Shown one piece after another: positions 26,150 to 36,538 of a DNA stretch of 64,000 nt. The notes under the pieces are model-generated. The model worked only from the letters and a program-made list of their open reading frames with translations, was not told the origin of the DNA and made no database searches. Position 1 is the first letter of the stretch; the number at the start of each line of letters is the position of its first letter. Position numbers and translations under genes: made by a program. This DNA comes from Coriobacteriia bacterium (GTDB taxonomy: Bacteria; Actinomycetota; Coriobacteriia; WRKU01; WQUG01), in contig WRFR01000003.1 in the NCBI GenBank assembly GCA_009778715.1, positions 1 to 64,000 of the forward strand. The letters are read 5' to 3'.

Positions 26150-27555
26150 TCAATTCGAGTAGCGCCAGAAGCAACTGTAGAGTCCTGGTCGGCTTTGCTC
26201 AGACATCTTTTCTGATGAAATCCCTTGTGTAAACGGTTCCAATCGACTGTGTAATAACCAAAAAGAAGTAGGGCATAAATAGTTCCAAGATGAGCACGGT
26301 TTGCAAAAAAGTAAACGCCGAAAGTTTGCTCAGCAAAAACAATAAGCCATAACGTTGGAATAAGGGCAATGACCAAAAAGGGAAGATTTTGTACGAGACT
26401 GCTTTTTGTTCCCTGTGCTTTTTTGAAGCAAAAATACCAAACAACGCCTACAGCCAGCAAAAAAACCACTATCGCAATCAAACGTACGGCAACGGACTGA
26501 CCAGCAGTTCCTGGTACAAGCACAACAATATTCCACACGATAGCCTCAAGATGATGCAAGACGGTTGTCGATGCATTTCCAACAAACATCTTCCCCAGTA
26601 TGCGAGTGAACCCATCGCTAATCGCACCGGTATTGCTTGAGAATAAGGCTACAAGAATCCACTTTGCTATCCAAAAGAAAGCGTACCCCACAATCCATAT
26701 CAATATATTCAATATCAGCGCTTTATAGAACTTTTTTCTGGAAGAAACTCCAATAAAGTTCTTGCGGTTTGTTACTGCCAGCATGAGCAACGGCAGTACA
26801 AGAGTAATGACGGGGACAGTAAGAAAATCGATAAAGGAGGTGAACATTCCCAAAAGCAAAAAAGTCATCTTGATCTTTATACCACCTGGTTTCTTATTTT
26901 CGAGAAGAAGGAGCACGATCATTCCAGCGAGAGCGATATAAAACACCCCTACGAACTGAAGGCTAAAGGGCACAATAAAGCAACTTGTCACAAAGAGAGC
27001 CATGGCAAAAAGAACTGCTACTGTTTTCGGATAACCTTTTCTGATAATAAGAAACATAGTTAGAAGGGTCAAGGCAAACAGAAGCAACCCATTAAGAATC
27101 CTGATCGCATTATAGGAAAACAGCTCAAAAAGCGGCCTAAGCAACACTTGGTATCCATGCCAGTAGCGCTCATAGGAAACCAACTCGGTGCTCCTGGAAG
27201 ACCCCATTGTAACCCCAGTGGGCAGTGCGGCAGAATCAACAGCTTTGCCGTGTTGGGCAACCCTGTATCTACTTTGCAAAACAGATTGAAAGATACTCAG
27301 AGAAGGATCCGGAAGGGATTCTGAGAGCATGATTGAATCAGTCACATTATCTCGCTGCCAGTTCTCTGATCGAGTATTCAGACCGAACGCGTCAGGGTAC
27401 CCATCCTCACCGAGTAATTGTCTTTCAGCAGAAATAATATGTGTCGAAGCATTAGCCATTGGCAATAAACGCACAAGATAAAGCGCTGCAAAGCTCAATA
27501 GCAAAAAACCAACAAAGGCACCCAATAGCAGCAGAATCTGCTTCCTTACCTGCAC
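26146..27555 (-). CDS. Polytopic membrane protein of unknown function, AT-rich
   Basis: 469 aa with about ten transmembrane helices; the N-terminal helix is followed by an external segment of about 100 residues (ending SSRSTELVSYERYWHGYQ) before the helical core. Resembles uncharacterised membrane proteins of anaerobic Gram-positive sugar loci; possibly a glycosyltransferase, not provable by eye. It is visibly AT-richer than the two GC-richer GT-C genes beside it, suggesting separate acquisition. Overlaps the downstream GT-C gene by 4 bp (ATGA). Divergent from 27618 across a 62-bp gap that must hold both promoters. Confidence 0.55.
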   Translation of the reverse strand: MQVRKQILLLLGAFVGFLLLSFAALYLVRLLPMANASTHIISAERQLLGEDGYPDAFGLNTRSENWQRDNVTDSIMLSESLPDPSLSIFQSVLQSRYRVAQHGKAVDSAALPTGVTMGSSRSTELVSYERYWHGYQVLLRPLFELFSYNAIRILNGLLLFALTLLTMFLIIRKGYPKTVAVLFAMALFVTSCFIVPFSLQFVGVFYIALAGMIVLLLLENKKPGGIKIKMTFLLLGMFTSFIDFLTVPVITLVLPLLMLAVTNRKNFIGVSSRKKFYKALILNILIWIVGYAFFWIAKWILVALFSSNTGAISDGFTRILGKMFVGNASTTVLHHLEAIVWNIVVLVPGTAGQSVAVRLIAIVVFLLAVGVVWYFCFKKAQGTKSSLVQNLPFLVIALIPTLWLIVFAEQTFGVYFFANRAHLGTIYALLLFGYYTVDWNRLHKGFHQKRCLSKADQDSTVASGATRID

Positions 27556-27617
27556 TTACCACTCCCCAATATCGCGATAAAACCCAACAAAGATAACTGA
27601 AACATTATAATATCTCT

Positions 27618-29648
27618 ATGGCGATTCTTATTCCACTTTGCTTTTTGCTCCTTATGCTCTTTTTGAGCGGTCGTATGATAGGCGGTATACGCTTCGGTTT
27701 TGGCCATGCTTTTACTACTGCGATCATCATGGTCTTTCTCTGGGTGATCATATCGACTGTTGCCCTTTCCTGGGTCCATGCCCTTTCTTTCTGGCCCGTT
27801 CTGTTCTGCTGGCTGGTTCCCTGCCTAGCGCTCCTCGCTCAGCTGAAACATAACAGAGCATCCTGCAAAGACCTGTTCGGCCGACTAAAGAGGATTATCC
27901 GGGGTCATCGGGGTTTGTTCTGGGCTCTTGCCGCAGTGGTAACGATCTTTGCACTGGGCACGTTTCTCAGCGCGACCCTTTACCCCGTCAGTAATGGGGA
28001 TAGCCTGTCCATGCACCTGCCGCGAGTCTTCTTTGCCATCCAGGCACGTTCCGTCGCCCCTTATCCGACTTCGGTGATCCAACAACTCATCACGTATCCC
28101 CTCTGTTCCTGGACGATCACCCAGGTGGTCATCCTTTCCCGCTCATCGTATTGGGCCGTCAACCTGATCCAGTGGGCCTGTTATGTGCCTTCAGCTCTTC
28201 TCTGTGTACTGATTGCCCGTAAAATGCAGGCAGGAGCCAAGGGCCAGGCGATCGCCCTGCTCACCGCCCTGACGGTCACGGGAGCGATCCTGCAGGCGTC
28301 AACGACCCAGTATGACCTTCTCTTTGCCCTTACTGCACTTGCGGCCATCTACTTCTGTCTCTGTCTGATCGCCGCAAAAACTACCTCGGGCCAAACCGTG
28401 CTTATACTTTTGCTTGGGATCTCGCTTGGCGTTTCATTGGTTGCAAAAGTCACTATTGCCCCCTTATTCCTTCCCTTTTTCATCTGGCTGGCGATCATTC
28501 TTTGCAAAACACGCAGCCTGAAAACTGCGCTTCTTAATTGTTTAATGGTTATTTTGCTTGCCGTCGTTGTAGCGTCCCCTTGGTTGATACGCAATGCTGC
28601 GGATTTCAATGGCGACGTTCTTCTCTCGCGCCAGTCATACTGGACGAGCATTCCCGACAAGTCTCCAGGCGCTGTCTGGGCAAATATGTGGCGCGCTTTC
28701 TTCATGGAGTTCAGCACACCGATCGCACGACTGAATCAGGCTTTTGAACAACCTGCCCGAATCATTGGCGGGGCGCTTGGGACCCCCTTGACCAGCACCC
28801 TCGACACAGAGGCTCCCGGACACCATTTTGCCCTCTCTACCTCTGCAAATATCCATCATGACCAGCAAGCTTCCCCTTTCACGCTTTGGTTGATCCTTAC
28901 AGCGCTCATCACGGTGATCATCATGCGCAAATCCCCGCCCCATGCGCGCCCGTATGGTGTTTGCGCTTTGGGGGGCTTTCTTTTGACTGGCACGCTGATC
29001 ACCTGGCAACCCTATCTGGCCCGTACCCTCACACCTGCGCTGATGGCGGGCGCGCCCTTTGTAGGCGTCGTGGCAGAGACCGCCTTTATGCGCCGGTCTG
29101 CAAAAGCAACAATGGCGCGGATCCTTTTTGCGGTGCTGCTCATCGGGTCATTGTCATTAGGCGGTCTTGCTCTTTGCTACAATCGCACAAACCCCCTGCT
29201 CCCTGATAGCTGGCTGGGGCTGCCGGCTCCTTATCCGGCAGGATGGTGGGATACGCCGCGTGAAGAACTTGCTTATAAGGTAACGACCCCTACGCTTGGT
29301 CCCGCAATACAGGCCATGCGGACCTACCTTACTGCTCACAGCCCTCACAATGTGCTCTTCATCGGGGACCGCATTGACACTGATGGCCCAACGTGGCCCC
29401 TCCTGCAGCTCTTTTCTCCCGGGACCGTCGTATCCCAAGCTGGGACAATGATCACGCCTGCCTCCCGGCGCTTCACGCCGACGTGGCACGTAAAAGCCCC
29501 CGACCTGATCGTTTCTCAAGGCACTCAGGAACCAAGCAAAGAGCAACTGGTCTATCAGGGGGTCACCTATGCCCGTTACCGCGCTATTTACGTAGCCGCG
29601 CGTCCCAACTATTACGATGCGCAATGGCTCACGCTTTGGATGCGATAG
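27618..29648 (+). CDS. GT-C-type membrane glycosyltransferase (paralogue B)
   Basis: 676 aa, about twelve transmembrane helices. Shares blocks in order with the minus-strand gene at 24095-26149: YPVSNGDSLSMHLPRVFFA, QQLITYPLCSWTITQVVIL, TTQYDLLFALTALAAIYFCL, ITWQPYLARTL, NRTNPLLPDSWLGL. The acidic loop residue (GDSL here, WDSL there) fits a GT-C catalytic base. The soluble C-terminal part (about 540-676) lies outside. Probably uses a polyprenyl-phosphate sugar. Divergently placed, so the pair may be differently regulated. Confidence 0.7.
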   Translation: MAILIPLCFLLLMLFLSGRMIGGIRFGFGHAFTTAIIMVFLWVIISTVALSWVHALSFWPVLFCWLVPCLALLAQLKHNRASCKDLFGRLKRIIRGHRGLFWALAAVVTIFALGTFLSATLYPVSNGDSLSMHLPRVFFAIQARSVAPYPTSVIQQLITYPLCSWTITQVVILSRSSYWAVNLIQWACYVPSALLCVLIARKMQAGAKGQAIALLTALTVTGAILQASTTQYDLLFALTALAAIYFCLCLIAAKTTSGQTVLILLLGISLGVSLVAKVTIAPLFLPFFIWLAIILCKTRSLKTALLNCLMVILLAVVVASPWLIRNAADFNGDVLLSRQSYWTSIPDKSPGAVWANMWRAFFMEFSTPIARLNQAFEQPARIIGGALGTPLTSTLDTEAPGHHFALSTSANIHHDQQASPFTLWLILTALITVIIMRKSPPHARPYGVCALGGFLLTGTLITWQPYLARTLTPALMAGAPFVGVVAETAFMRRSAKATMARILFAVLLIGSLSLGGLALCYNRTNPLLPDSWLGLPAPYPAGWWDTPREELAYKVTTPTLGPAIQAMRTYLTAHSPHNVLFIGDRIDTDGPTWPLLQLFSPGTVVSQAGTMITPASRRFTPTWHVKAPDLIVSQGTQEPSKEQLVYQGVTYARYRAIYVAARPNYYDAQWLTLWMR

Positions 29649-29739
29649 TGACCGTTTGAGGCCTTCTGGCCACCTCGAAACAGACGGCTCTCTCTGGCCC
29701 CTGAACACGCGCGGCCTCAACAGCGCCTTCGGCGTCAGA

Positions 29740-30531
29740 TTATCGAGAATCTCCGAAGTAGCCCCGGAGCACCGCGGCAAGTTCATCGGCAGGTTGCGCC
29801 GTAGAGCAATACCGCATAAGTAGCGCCGGGTCGCGCCGCCCGTGCACCGTTCCAAACGTTGTCGTGAATGCCCCCGCGAAACCGAATGAACGGATCACAT
29901 TGACGATCTCAGGCGTATAGCTGTCAGGGCCGCCGAAAGGATACGAGAACAAATCAGGCCGGTACCCGCACACCTGGGTCAACAGGTCGACATTATGCTG
30001 GATGTCAGCACGCGCCTCAGCGGGCGACAGCTCCGAAAGGCGCTGGTGAGCGTGGGTATGCGCCCCGATAGTGACCAGGTGGTTGCGGGCGGCTCGGCCT
30101 AATAAGTCCTCATCGACATAGAGATTCGCTGCCTCCGCTTCAGAATAGACGCCTTCGTCCCAGAAGAAGAGTTTCTTTTCAAAGGGCAAGGTCGCAACAA
30201 AGAATGTAGCCGGGATATGATACTGCTCAAGCAGGGGCAACGCCTTCTCGAAGTTGTCCCGATACCCGTCATCGAACGTGATGCAGACGCTGGAGCGCGG
30301 CAGAGGGACGCCCGTCCTGAGAGCTCCGCAGACCTCGAGCAGTGACGGCGTCGCGAAGTTCTCTGCGATCATCGCCAGGTGGGACTCGAACAGCTCAGAG
30401 CTGACGCCCAGATGCTCAGGGTCGGACTGTCCGTCATCGATGATGCGATGATAGAGCAGCACCACCGTACTCCCAAAACGTCGATTGATAAAGTAGCGAT
30501 ACTGCCGGATGGCGAACCTTGGGATCAACAT
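29740..30531 (-). CDS. Polysaccharide deacetylase (NodB domain)
   Basis: 263 aa. NodB fold with VVLLYHRI, VCITFDDGYRDN (metal and catalytic Asp pair near 86-88), and the zinc histidines in IGAHTHAHQRLSELS; YPFGGPDSYTP is the third motif. No signal peptide or membrane helix is visible, so it may act in the cytosol on lipid-linked intermediates, or be exported otherwise. Last gene of a seven-gene run from gmd; its start overlaps the GT4 gene by 7 bp. Confidence 0.85.
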   Translation of the reverse strand: MLIPRFAIRQYRYFINRRFGSTVVLLYHRIIDDGQSDPEHLGVSSELFESHLAMIAENFATPSLLEVCGALRTGVPLPRSSVCITFDDGYRDNFEKALPLLEQYHIPATFFVATLPFEKKLFFWDEGVYSEAEAANLYVDEDLLGRAARNHLVTIGAHTHAHQRLSELSPAEARADIQHNVDLLTQVCGYRPDLFSYPFGGPDSYTPEIVNVIRSFGFAGAFTTTFGTVHGRRDPALLMRYCSTAQPADELAAVLRGYFGDSR

Positions 30532-31910
30532 CGCGAACCTCCCTTTGGCCGACCATTCCCCTGGAGCTGTTGGCGCGCAAAGGATCGCTGGGCATCCTCG
30601 TAGAAAGCAAGATAGCGCTCAGCCATGAGCAAGTGGCTGAGGCGTCCCGCTGCCCAGTCGGCCATCTCTGCACCAAGCGCCCGCGTGCGTACAGGTTCAG
30701 AGAGATAACACTCGATCGCATGGGCCAGGGCTGGCGCATCACAAGCGGGTACCAGCAAGGCGCCTGGACCATCAGGGACACACTCCCGGACTCCTCCGAC
30801 GTCGCTGGCCACCACCGGCAGGCCGCAGGACTCAGCCTCAAGGATCGCCAGCGGCGCGACTTCCGCGCGAGCGCTGTGCACATAGAGGTCACAGGCTTGC
30901 AACGTGGCAGCAAGCTCACGACGATCACTCGTAAACGCAAAGGTCTTCTTTGTGATCATGCCCTCGTCAGCGACGGTATCTCCCGCAGCGCCCATCTGCA
31001 TCAGCACGATCCTTCTCCCGGCGGGAGCAAGCAGGTCGAGTGCCTGGCCAAGCGTCCCTGGATCCTTATAAGGGTTTCCCGTACTGATAGCCGTGTAGGC
31101 TAAGGCGAAGTCGTCCGGCTGCAAGCCAAGGCGGGCGCGCAACTCGCGGCGCTCTTCCTCGCGTGCTGCAGGGTAAAAGATCGACTGATCAACGCCATTG
31201 GGAATTACCCGCGCTTCCACGACCCCTGCGGCCATAATGGACTGCTCAAGTTCACGCAAAGCCCAGGCGGCGGGACTGGTAAGATACAACAGGCTGCGGT
31301 TATAGAGCGCGGCTTTCGTGAGCCAGCTTTTACGCGTCCGGTCAAAGGGAGCGGTCGGCGGATAGTCCTGATGGGGACAACTCCCGCAGCCCGTCCTCCA
31401 CCGTGTGCAGGCAAGAGGGTAGGTACAGCGGCCAGTCCCCGTCCAGATATTGTGCGCGGTGAACACGAGAGGCAGCTGACATGACAGTTCCGGTAGGGCG
31501 CGCATATCAAAGTAGGTGGCAGGATTATGCAGGTGGCACACCTCGGGAGCGACCGAAGTAAGCTCCGAGATGTGGCGGGTCGCAGGAAAGTGGTAGTCAT
31601 CATAGCCCAGCGCTTTGCGCAAGGCGCGCTGCGGGTTTGCGAGCGTCTGCAGGGCGCGCCGCCTGAAGAGGGCCCCAGAGGTGTTCTGGGCAGCTGCGAT
31701 ATCCGGCGCCTTTCGTAAGAACCCTTGCGCCCACCTGCTCTGATAATGCTCATTGGGAAGCGGGGAACACTCATTGTTGGTGGCGTCACGCTGGGTCCCC
31801 ACGAAAAGCGTAGCGTCGTGGCCTAGATCACGATACGCCCGATGCAGATCAAGGGCAACTTGCTCCGAACCTCCGGCCACATCCCTGTATGAGAGCTGAG
31901 TAATGTTCAC
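30525..31910 (-). CDS. Family 4 glycosyltransferase
   Basis: 461 aa. N-terminal MNITQLSYRDVAGGSEQVALDL and a cysteine-rich stretch (RCTYPLACTRWRTGCGSCPH) are typical of a GT4 subgroup from capsule loci. The GT-B core has AYTAISTGNPYKDPGTLGQAL, and the donor-binding region VHSARAEVAPLAILEAESCGLPVVASDVGG carries the E-x7-E pattern. Coupled at both ends (4-bp and 7-bp overlaps). Sugar and linkage unknown. Confidence 0.85.
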   Translation of the reverse strand: MNITQLSYRDVAGGSEQVALDLHRAYRDLGHDATLFVGTQRDATNNECSPLPNEHYQSRWAQGFLRKAPDIAAAQNTSGALFRRRALQTLANPQRALRKALGYDDYHFPATRHISELTSVAPEVCHLHNPATYFDMRALPELSCQLPLVFTAHNIWTGTGRCTYPLACTRWRTGCGSCPHQDYPPTAPFDRTRKSWLTKAALYNRSLLYLTSPAAWALRELEQSIMAAGVVEARVIPNGVDQSIFYPAAREEERRELRARLGLQPDDFALAYTAISTGNPYKDPGTLGQALDLLAPAGRRIVLMQMGAAGDTVADEGMITKKTFAFTSDRRELAATLQACDLYVHSARAEVAPLAILEAESCGLPVVASDVGGVRECVPDGPGALLVPACDAPALAHAIECYLSEPVRTRALGAEMADWAAGRLSHLLMAERYLAFYEDAQRSFARQQLQGNGRPKGGSRC

Positions 31911-32989
31911 GAGCGCCCTCCTGCCGCCAGCGCACTGCGCTCGGTACGGTACTTCAGGCGTAAGAATGTCGCGTAAAGGCGCAAGAGATGCTCATGGGTC
32001 ATGATCAGGCCCAGGAGCCGGGCCTTCAATCCTTCTGAAGGCAGGACGGCGCCCTGGCGAACTTCAGGCCGCCAACCCTTGGCCCGCTCATCCAGATAGC
32101 AGAACGCCGCGTCAAGATAGGCGCGCGTCACCGGCCCATCCGCGAAGCGGAAAAACGGATAAAGTCGGTCGATCAACAGAATACGGCAGGAGAGACTCGA
32201 CAAGGCGCGCATGAGTTCTGGTGATGCCCCCTGCTGCTGCCAATCGGCAGAGACCTCGCGCAGGGAAGCAATGACCTGAAGATAGCTGCTGTCATAGCGC
32301 GACATCAAGGAGTGGACGGGCCTCTGTATATAGTGATACAGCGCGACATCGGCCAACACGATACGCCGCGCCCGCAGCATGAGCCGGGGACAGGTCGCCA
32401 GATCCTCGAAATCGCGGCCCACGGGAAAACAGATATCCTGCTCATCAAATAGCTTACGCAAGAACAGCTTATTGTTCATGCTGAGCGTCGCTGCATTCAG
32501 AAGCGCCGGATGATCCCCGAGCGACTGCCCGTACAGCTCACGTCCCCCCTCATCAGAAACAGATTGGCCGCTTTGCTTACCCTCGAGGTCCAGCTGCGAG
32601 ACCGCGAAACGACAACACGCGATGTCAGCGTCGTCCTGACGGGCAGCCGTGACCAAAGCTTTGATGAAACCGGGCTCGACCCAGTCGTCAGCATCCACGA
32701 AAGCGACCCACTCTCCTGTCGCCTGGCTCAGGCCGGTATTGCGCGTACACGCAAGACCCTGATTGTAAGGATGAACGTGAAGCCTGAGCCTTTCGTCTTT
32801 GTAGCTCGCCAACAGGTCGGCCACCAGCTGCTTTGATGGGCCATCCGAGCCGTCGTCGACTACGATGATCTCAAGAGAGCGCCAGGTCTGGTGCAAAAGC
32901 GAGTCCAGGCAACGCTCCAGGGTAGCGCCGTCATTATGAAACGGCACGATCACCGAAACAAGCGCAGGGGTTTCTGCTCGTGAACTCAT
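31907..32989 (-). CDS. Family 2 glycosyltransferase
   Basis: 360 aa from ATG 32989, which has GAGGTG directly upstream; an in-frame ATG lies 18 bp further up. GT-A motifs: VSVIVPFHNDGATLERCLDSLL, IIVVDDGSDG, CTRNTGLSQATGEWVAFVDADDWVEPGF. The C-terminal 120 residues are helical. Part of the gmd-to-deacetylase run; overlaps the next gene by 4 bp. Confidence 0.87.
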   Translation of the reverse strand: MSSRAETPALVSVIVPFHNDGATLERCLDSLLHQTWRSLEIIVVDDGSDGPSKQLVADLLASYKDERLRLHVHPYNQGLACTRNTGLSQATGEWVAFVDADDWVEPGFIKALVTAARQDDADIACCRFAVSQLDLEGKQSGQSVSDEGGRELYGQSLGDHPALLNAATLSMNNKLFLRKLFDEQDICFPVGRDFEDLATCPRLMLRARRIVLADVALYHYIQRPVHSLMSRYDSSYLQVIASLREVSADWQQQGASPELMRALSSLSCRILLIDRLYPFFRFADGPVTRAYLDAAFCYLDERAKGWRPEVRQGAVLPSEGLKARLLGLIMTHEHLLRLYATFLRLKYRTERSALAAGGRS

Positions 32990-33009
32990 GATCACCTCAG
33001 AGGCCAACC

Positions 33010-33762
33010 TTAGCCCTCTGCCCCATCTGCAAATCCGGTTCCGGTAGTGGCTTCACCAGCAGCGCGCGGCTTTGTGGCGACGCCACATACCAACACCTCA
33101 AAGTCATCGATCCGGACGTCCAGCTCGCGCGCTTTCAGCTTATGGGTCGGGATCCCCTCGATGAAGCTGAGAGCGGCCAGGGCGTTGCCGTACGCCTGGA
33201 TCTCAACGCCTTCAGAGCCAAAGGGCGCCTCCAGTAGTTCTTTCAGACCAAGCGAAGTCAGCCGCCAACGATCCCCCCACCGCTCCATGTCCCAGCGACT
33301 GATCTGGGAGATGCCCGGGACCGTACAGAGCAGCACGCCTCCCGGCGCCAGGATCCGATAGATCTCACACAGCGCCGCAGGCATATCAGGGAGGCAGTGC
33401 AGAGTCTGTGTCAGGATAATACAGTCGAAACTGTTATCAGGCACTTGGGGACAGTCGCTCAGATCCCCGATGATCTGCGCCTCACCCGGTGCAGCTTCGT
33501 GTGAGAAGATGACGCTTTCAGTGACCTTCGTGCCAAAACTCTCGGTGTAGTCCCGGCCGCCGACCTCCAGTACACGACCCGTGATGAACTGCGCTCGTGA
33601 GGACAAAAACGCCTCCAGGTAGTAGCGATCGACCGGCAGGCCAGCATCGAAACCGAAGTTTGCATTGAAGGGCGCCACCTTCCTGAAACTCCCGAAGCGC
33701 ACGAACCTCTGGCGCGCCGCAGCGCGTAAGGCTCTAACGATCTGTATTGGCGTATGAGGCAT
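33010..33762 (-). CDS. Class I SAM-dependent methyltransferase
   Basis: 250 aa. SAM-binding loop GRVLEVGGRDYTESFG near residue 70-85, then DNSFDCIILTQTLHCLPDMPAAL and YRILAPGGVLLCTVPG, the Methyltransf_11-type pattern. Start ATG 33762 directly follows the flippase stop and its ribosome site (AGGAG) lies inside that gene. Probably methylates a sugar of the repeat unit or a lipid-linked intermediate. The glycine-rich C-terminal tail is variable. Confidence 0.82.
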   Translation of the reverse strand: MPHTPIQIVRALRAAARQRFVRFGSFRKVAPFNANFGFDAGLPVDRYYLEAFLSSRAQFITGRVLEVGGRDYTESFGTKVTESVIFSHEAAPGEAQIIGDLSDCPQVPDNSFDCIILTQTLHCLPDMPAALCEIYRILAPGGVLLCTVPGISQISRWDMERWGDRWRLTSLGLKELLEAPFGSEGVEIQAYGNALAALSFIEGIPTHKLKARELDVRIDDFEVLVCGVATKPRAAGEATTGTGFADGAEG

Positions 33763-35346
33763 CTAATTCTCCTTAGGCCTGCTCACCCAGTGCAAGATCA
33801 TCTTCCGCTCCGCCTGGTCGGTGAACACCACCCCTATGATAAGCCAAACAATCACCAATATCCCCACGCAGAGAGCAATCAAGACCCACAATGACGATAT
33901 CTTCAGCGCCCAGCTTACCAGCAAAAACAGGCCGCAACTGAGCGCTATGGCGCAAAGCCCCGGAGCCACAGCCGAAAAGAGCCATGACCTGACATCGATA
34001 CGGGCAATGCGCAGGACCACCCAGATAAAGGAAGCGAACTCACAGAGGGCCGCCACAAAACTCGCCAACGCCACACCGACCAGGCCCCAGGGCCTCACGA
34101 GAAGCAAGGACAGGCCCAGGCCAATCAGGCCAGAAGCCATTGCATAGGGCGTCCACTTACTCATCTTATCCATACTGACCAGCACCGAATCGCCGATGCT
34201 CATAACGGGCCAGAACATCGGTATCGCGAGCAACAGGCGCGCCACGGTCCCAACAGCCGCATACTGAGAGCCGACCCAAAGAGTGATGAAGGTCGGCGCA
34301 CCAATGAAGAGCAACGCGAGAGCGGGGCACAGCAACAGGCTGAGGTAGCGAGAGCCATAGACGAAGGTGTTCTGAACACGTTTGTGCTGGCCGCGCGCTG
34401 TCAGGCCGCTGATATAAGGCAGGATCGTTCCTACCGAAGTGTTGAGCGCCTGGGAAGCAAGAGAGAAAAGCTTGGAAGGCATCTCATACAGCGAGAGCGC
34501 CGCCGCAGAAAGGAACACCCCCAAAACAAGCTTGTCGGATTGCTGCATCACCAAAAAGCTCGTTATCTGTATCAGGAAGAGCGGAAATCCCAGTCTCAGG
34601 AGCTTGCGGACCTCAGGCCGGGGAATGCTTTTGAAAGAAAGCGAGCGCCAGGGCACGGCTCTGAACAGCGCCAGGAGAAACGCGAGCGCGACGACCACCG
34701 ACGCCAGGCCGCTCAGGGTCACCAGGACAAGCGGTCCCCGGCCGCTCACAAGGACGACCACGATCGCCAGCGTCGACCCGATGACGCTGAGAACATTGCA
34801 AAGAGCAAGCGTCCCGTAACGCTGGAAGCCCGCGAGGACCTGACGTGCCGGGGCGGTCACGAAGGTGAGCAGCTGGACGCCAGCCTGGACAAAGAACATC
34901 AGGCGGAGCAACTCTGCCTGCACCTGGGTCACCCGGAACAGGGTATGCGTGTTCGCCCCGATCCAAACCAGCACCGCCGCACCCACGACCGAAAGCAGCG
35001 CGTAGAACTCGAATGCGGCGACCGTCGTACGCGAGAGCGCGCCTTGGTCACCCAGGGCAAGATGGTGCGCCGTCTCTTTTGTGATGATCGAGGTGACGCC
35101 GAAGTCAAACACGGCCAGAGTAGAGACTACGGCGCTGACCAGCAGAAACAGGCCGTAGATCGAGGTGCCGTAATGCTTGAGGAACAGGGGGAATGCGATA
35201 AACGACACCAAAAGTGATACCACCTGGGCGCCGCCCATGTAGATCGTGTTAAGAATGACGCGCCGCTTGCCGCCGGCCTGTGGCTCCGCTGCCTCAGCTG
35301 GCTCCGCCGCTTCAGCTGTTTCAACAAGGGTCGGCTCAGTCGGCAT
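33763..35346 (-). CDS. Polysaccharide flippase (Wzx/MATE-like)
   Basis: 527 aa from ATG 35346, preceded by CAGGGATC and overlapping the upstream gene by 11 bp; a longer reading to 35424 would run inside that gene. An acidic Ala-Glu-Pro repeat N-terminus (about 35 residues) is followed by fourteen hydrophobic helices in the polysaccharide-exporter pattern (NTIYMGGAQVVSLLVSFIAF, YGTSIYGLFLLVSAVVSTL). Translocates undecaprenyl-linked repeat units. No matching Wzy is adjacent; the ligase-like protein at 15.8-17.8 kb is a candidate partner. Confidence 0.87.
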   Translation of the reverse strand: MPTEPTLVETAEAAEPAEAAEPQAGGKRRVILNTIYMGGAQVVSLLVSFIAFPLFLKHYGTSIYGLFLLVSAVVSTLAVFDFGVTSIITKETAHHLALGDQGALSRTTVAAFEFYALLSVVGAAVLVWIGANTHTLFRVTQVQAELLRLMFFVQAGVQLLTFVTAPARQVLAGFQRYGTLALCNVLSVIGSTLAIVVVLVSGRGPLVLVTLSGLASVVVALAFLLALFRAVPWRSLSFKSIPRPEVRKLLRLGFPLFLIQITSFLVMQQSDKLVLGVFLSAAALSLYEMPSKLFSLASQALNTSVGTILPYISGLTARGQHKRVQNTFVYGSRYLSLLLCPALALLFIGAPTFITLWVGSQYAAVGTVARLLLAIPMFWPVMSIGDSVLVSMDKMSKWTPYAMASGLIGLGLSLLLVRPWGLVGVALASFVAALCEFASFIWVVLRIARIDVRSWLFSAVAPGLCAIALSCGLFLLVSWALKISSLWVLIALCVGILVIVWLIIGVVFTDQAERKMILHWVSRPKEN

Positions 35347-36538
35347 GATCCCTGCCCAGTTCCTGATAGAGCGCCGCGTGCGCTTCTGCGCAGCGAGCCC
35401 ATGAGAATTCCCTGGCCCGCTCATATCCGGCCAGCCGCAGCCTCTCCCGCAACCCGGGGTCTTCCAGCAGATCGCCTATCGCGCGGGCCATATCATGGGG
35501 ATCACGCGCGTCACAGTAACAGGCGGCCTCTGACGCGACCTCGTGAAACACTGGGATGTCATTGAGCACACAGGGCGCGCCACAACTCATGGCCTCAAGT
35601 ATTGGTAACCCAAAGCCCTCGTAGAGCGAGGGAAACACGAACGCCTGCGCAAAACGATACAGGTTCTCAAGTTGAGAGTCGGGCGCCTCGCAAAAAACGA
35701 CCCGCCCGGCAAGGCCGCTGCCCTCCAGAAAGCTCTTCTCATCTCTGGAGAATCCTCCGCCTCCAACACAGACAAGCTTCAGCGAGGGGTATTCGGCAGC
35801 AAGCTCAACAAATGCCTGGGTAAAGCTCTCGAAGTTCTTGTAAGCAAGGCGGCTGCCTACGAATAGGAGATAATCGCCCTCGATAAGCGCCGACTCGCTG
35901 GAAGCGGTCCGCGCAAAGCCTTCCGGAGAACTCGACGAGAACGATACCCCATGATGGATCACCGAGCATTTACCTTCGGCCTGCGGATAGAAGCGTATGA
36001 GATCGGCGCGCGTGGACTCAGATACGGCGACAATATGATCCGCCCGCCTGATCATCTGTTCTTTCTGCTGCATGACCGCCGCACCGGGAAGTTTTCCGCC
36101 GAACAACTCATAGATCATGTCGTGGATCGTGACCACGACCGGGTTATCGAACCCCTCCTCAAGCAAAAAAGGGTCATAGTAGGTCGGATGATAGACAGCG
36201 CCAGGATGCTGTGCAAACGTTTTACGCACTGCCCGTTGGTCGAACAGGCTCTCTATCTGCATCAATTTCCCCACGCCCCGCTTACGGTAATGCACCGTGA
36301 GCGATCTCGTCCTGGCACCCAGCATGTGCCCAAGATATTCATTATTCGCCCAAGGCGCCACCACCAGAGGCTGCACTTTTGGATAACTCGCCAGGTTCTT
36401 CACGAGCTCTGCGAAGTAACGGGATATCCCTCCCCACTTCTGCATAACGAAAGCCTGGTGATCATAGACCACCGTCGTGGGCAACCCGGATCGGAGCGCG
36501 CCTGGGGCATCGCACCCTACGCCTTGCCCCGAAGTCAC
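35336..36538 (-). CDS. Family 4 (mannosyltransferase-like) glycosyltransferase
   Basis: 400 aa. GT-B enzyme: [75 protein letters not shown], and the donor motif [23 protein letters not shown]. Close to the WbaZ/WbdB mannosyltransferase type that uses GDP-mannose, which fits the manC/gmd context. GTG 36538 overlaps the gmd stop (GTGA) with GGGAGA upstream. Confidence 0.87.
   Translation of the reverse strand: MTSGQGVGCDAPGALRSGLPTTVVYDHQAFVMQKWGGISRYFAELVKNLASYPKVQPLVVAPWANNEYLGHMLGARTRSLTVHYRKRGVGKLMQIESLFDQRAVRKTFAQHPGAVYHPTYYDPFLLEEGFDNPVVVTIHDMIYELFGGKLPGAAVMQQKEQMIRRADHIVAVSESTRADLIRFYPQAEGKCSVIHHGVSFSSSSPEGFARTASSESALIEGDYLLFVGSRLAYKNFESFTQAFVELAAEYPSLKLVCVGGGGFSRDEKSFLEGSGLAGRVVFCEAPDSQLENLYRFAQAFVFPSLYEGFGLPILEAMSCGAPCVLNDIPVFHEVASEAACYCDARDPHDMARAIGDLLEDPGLRERLRLAGYERAREFSWARCAEAHAALYQELGRDHAD

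Noticed and set aside
34384-35217. 277-codon open frame on the plus strand opposite the flippase gene
   Set aside because: Composition is Arg/Gln/Glu-rich antisense noise with no ribosome site; the minus-strand flippase has clear membrane pattern and coupling.
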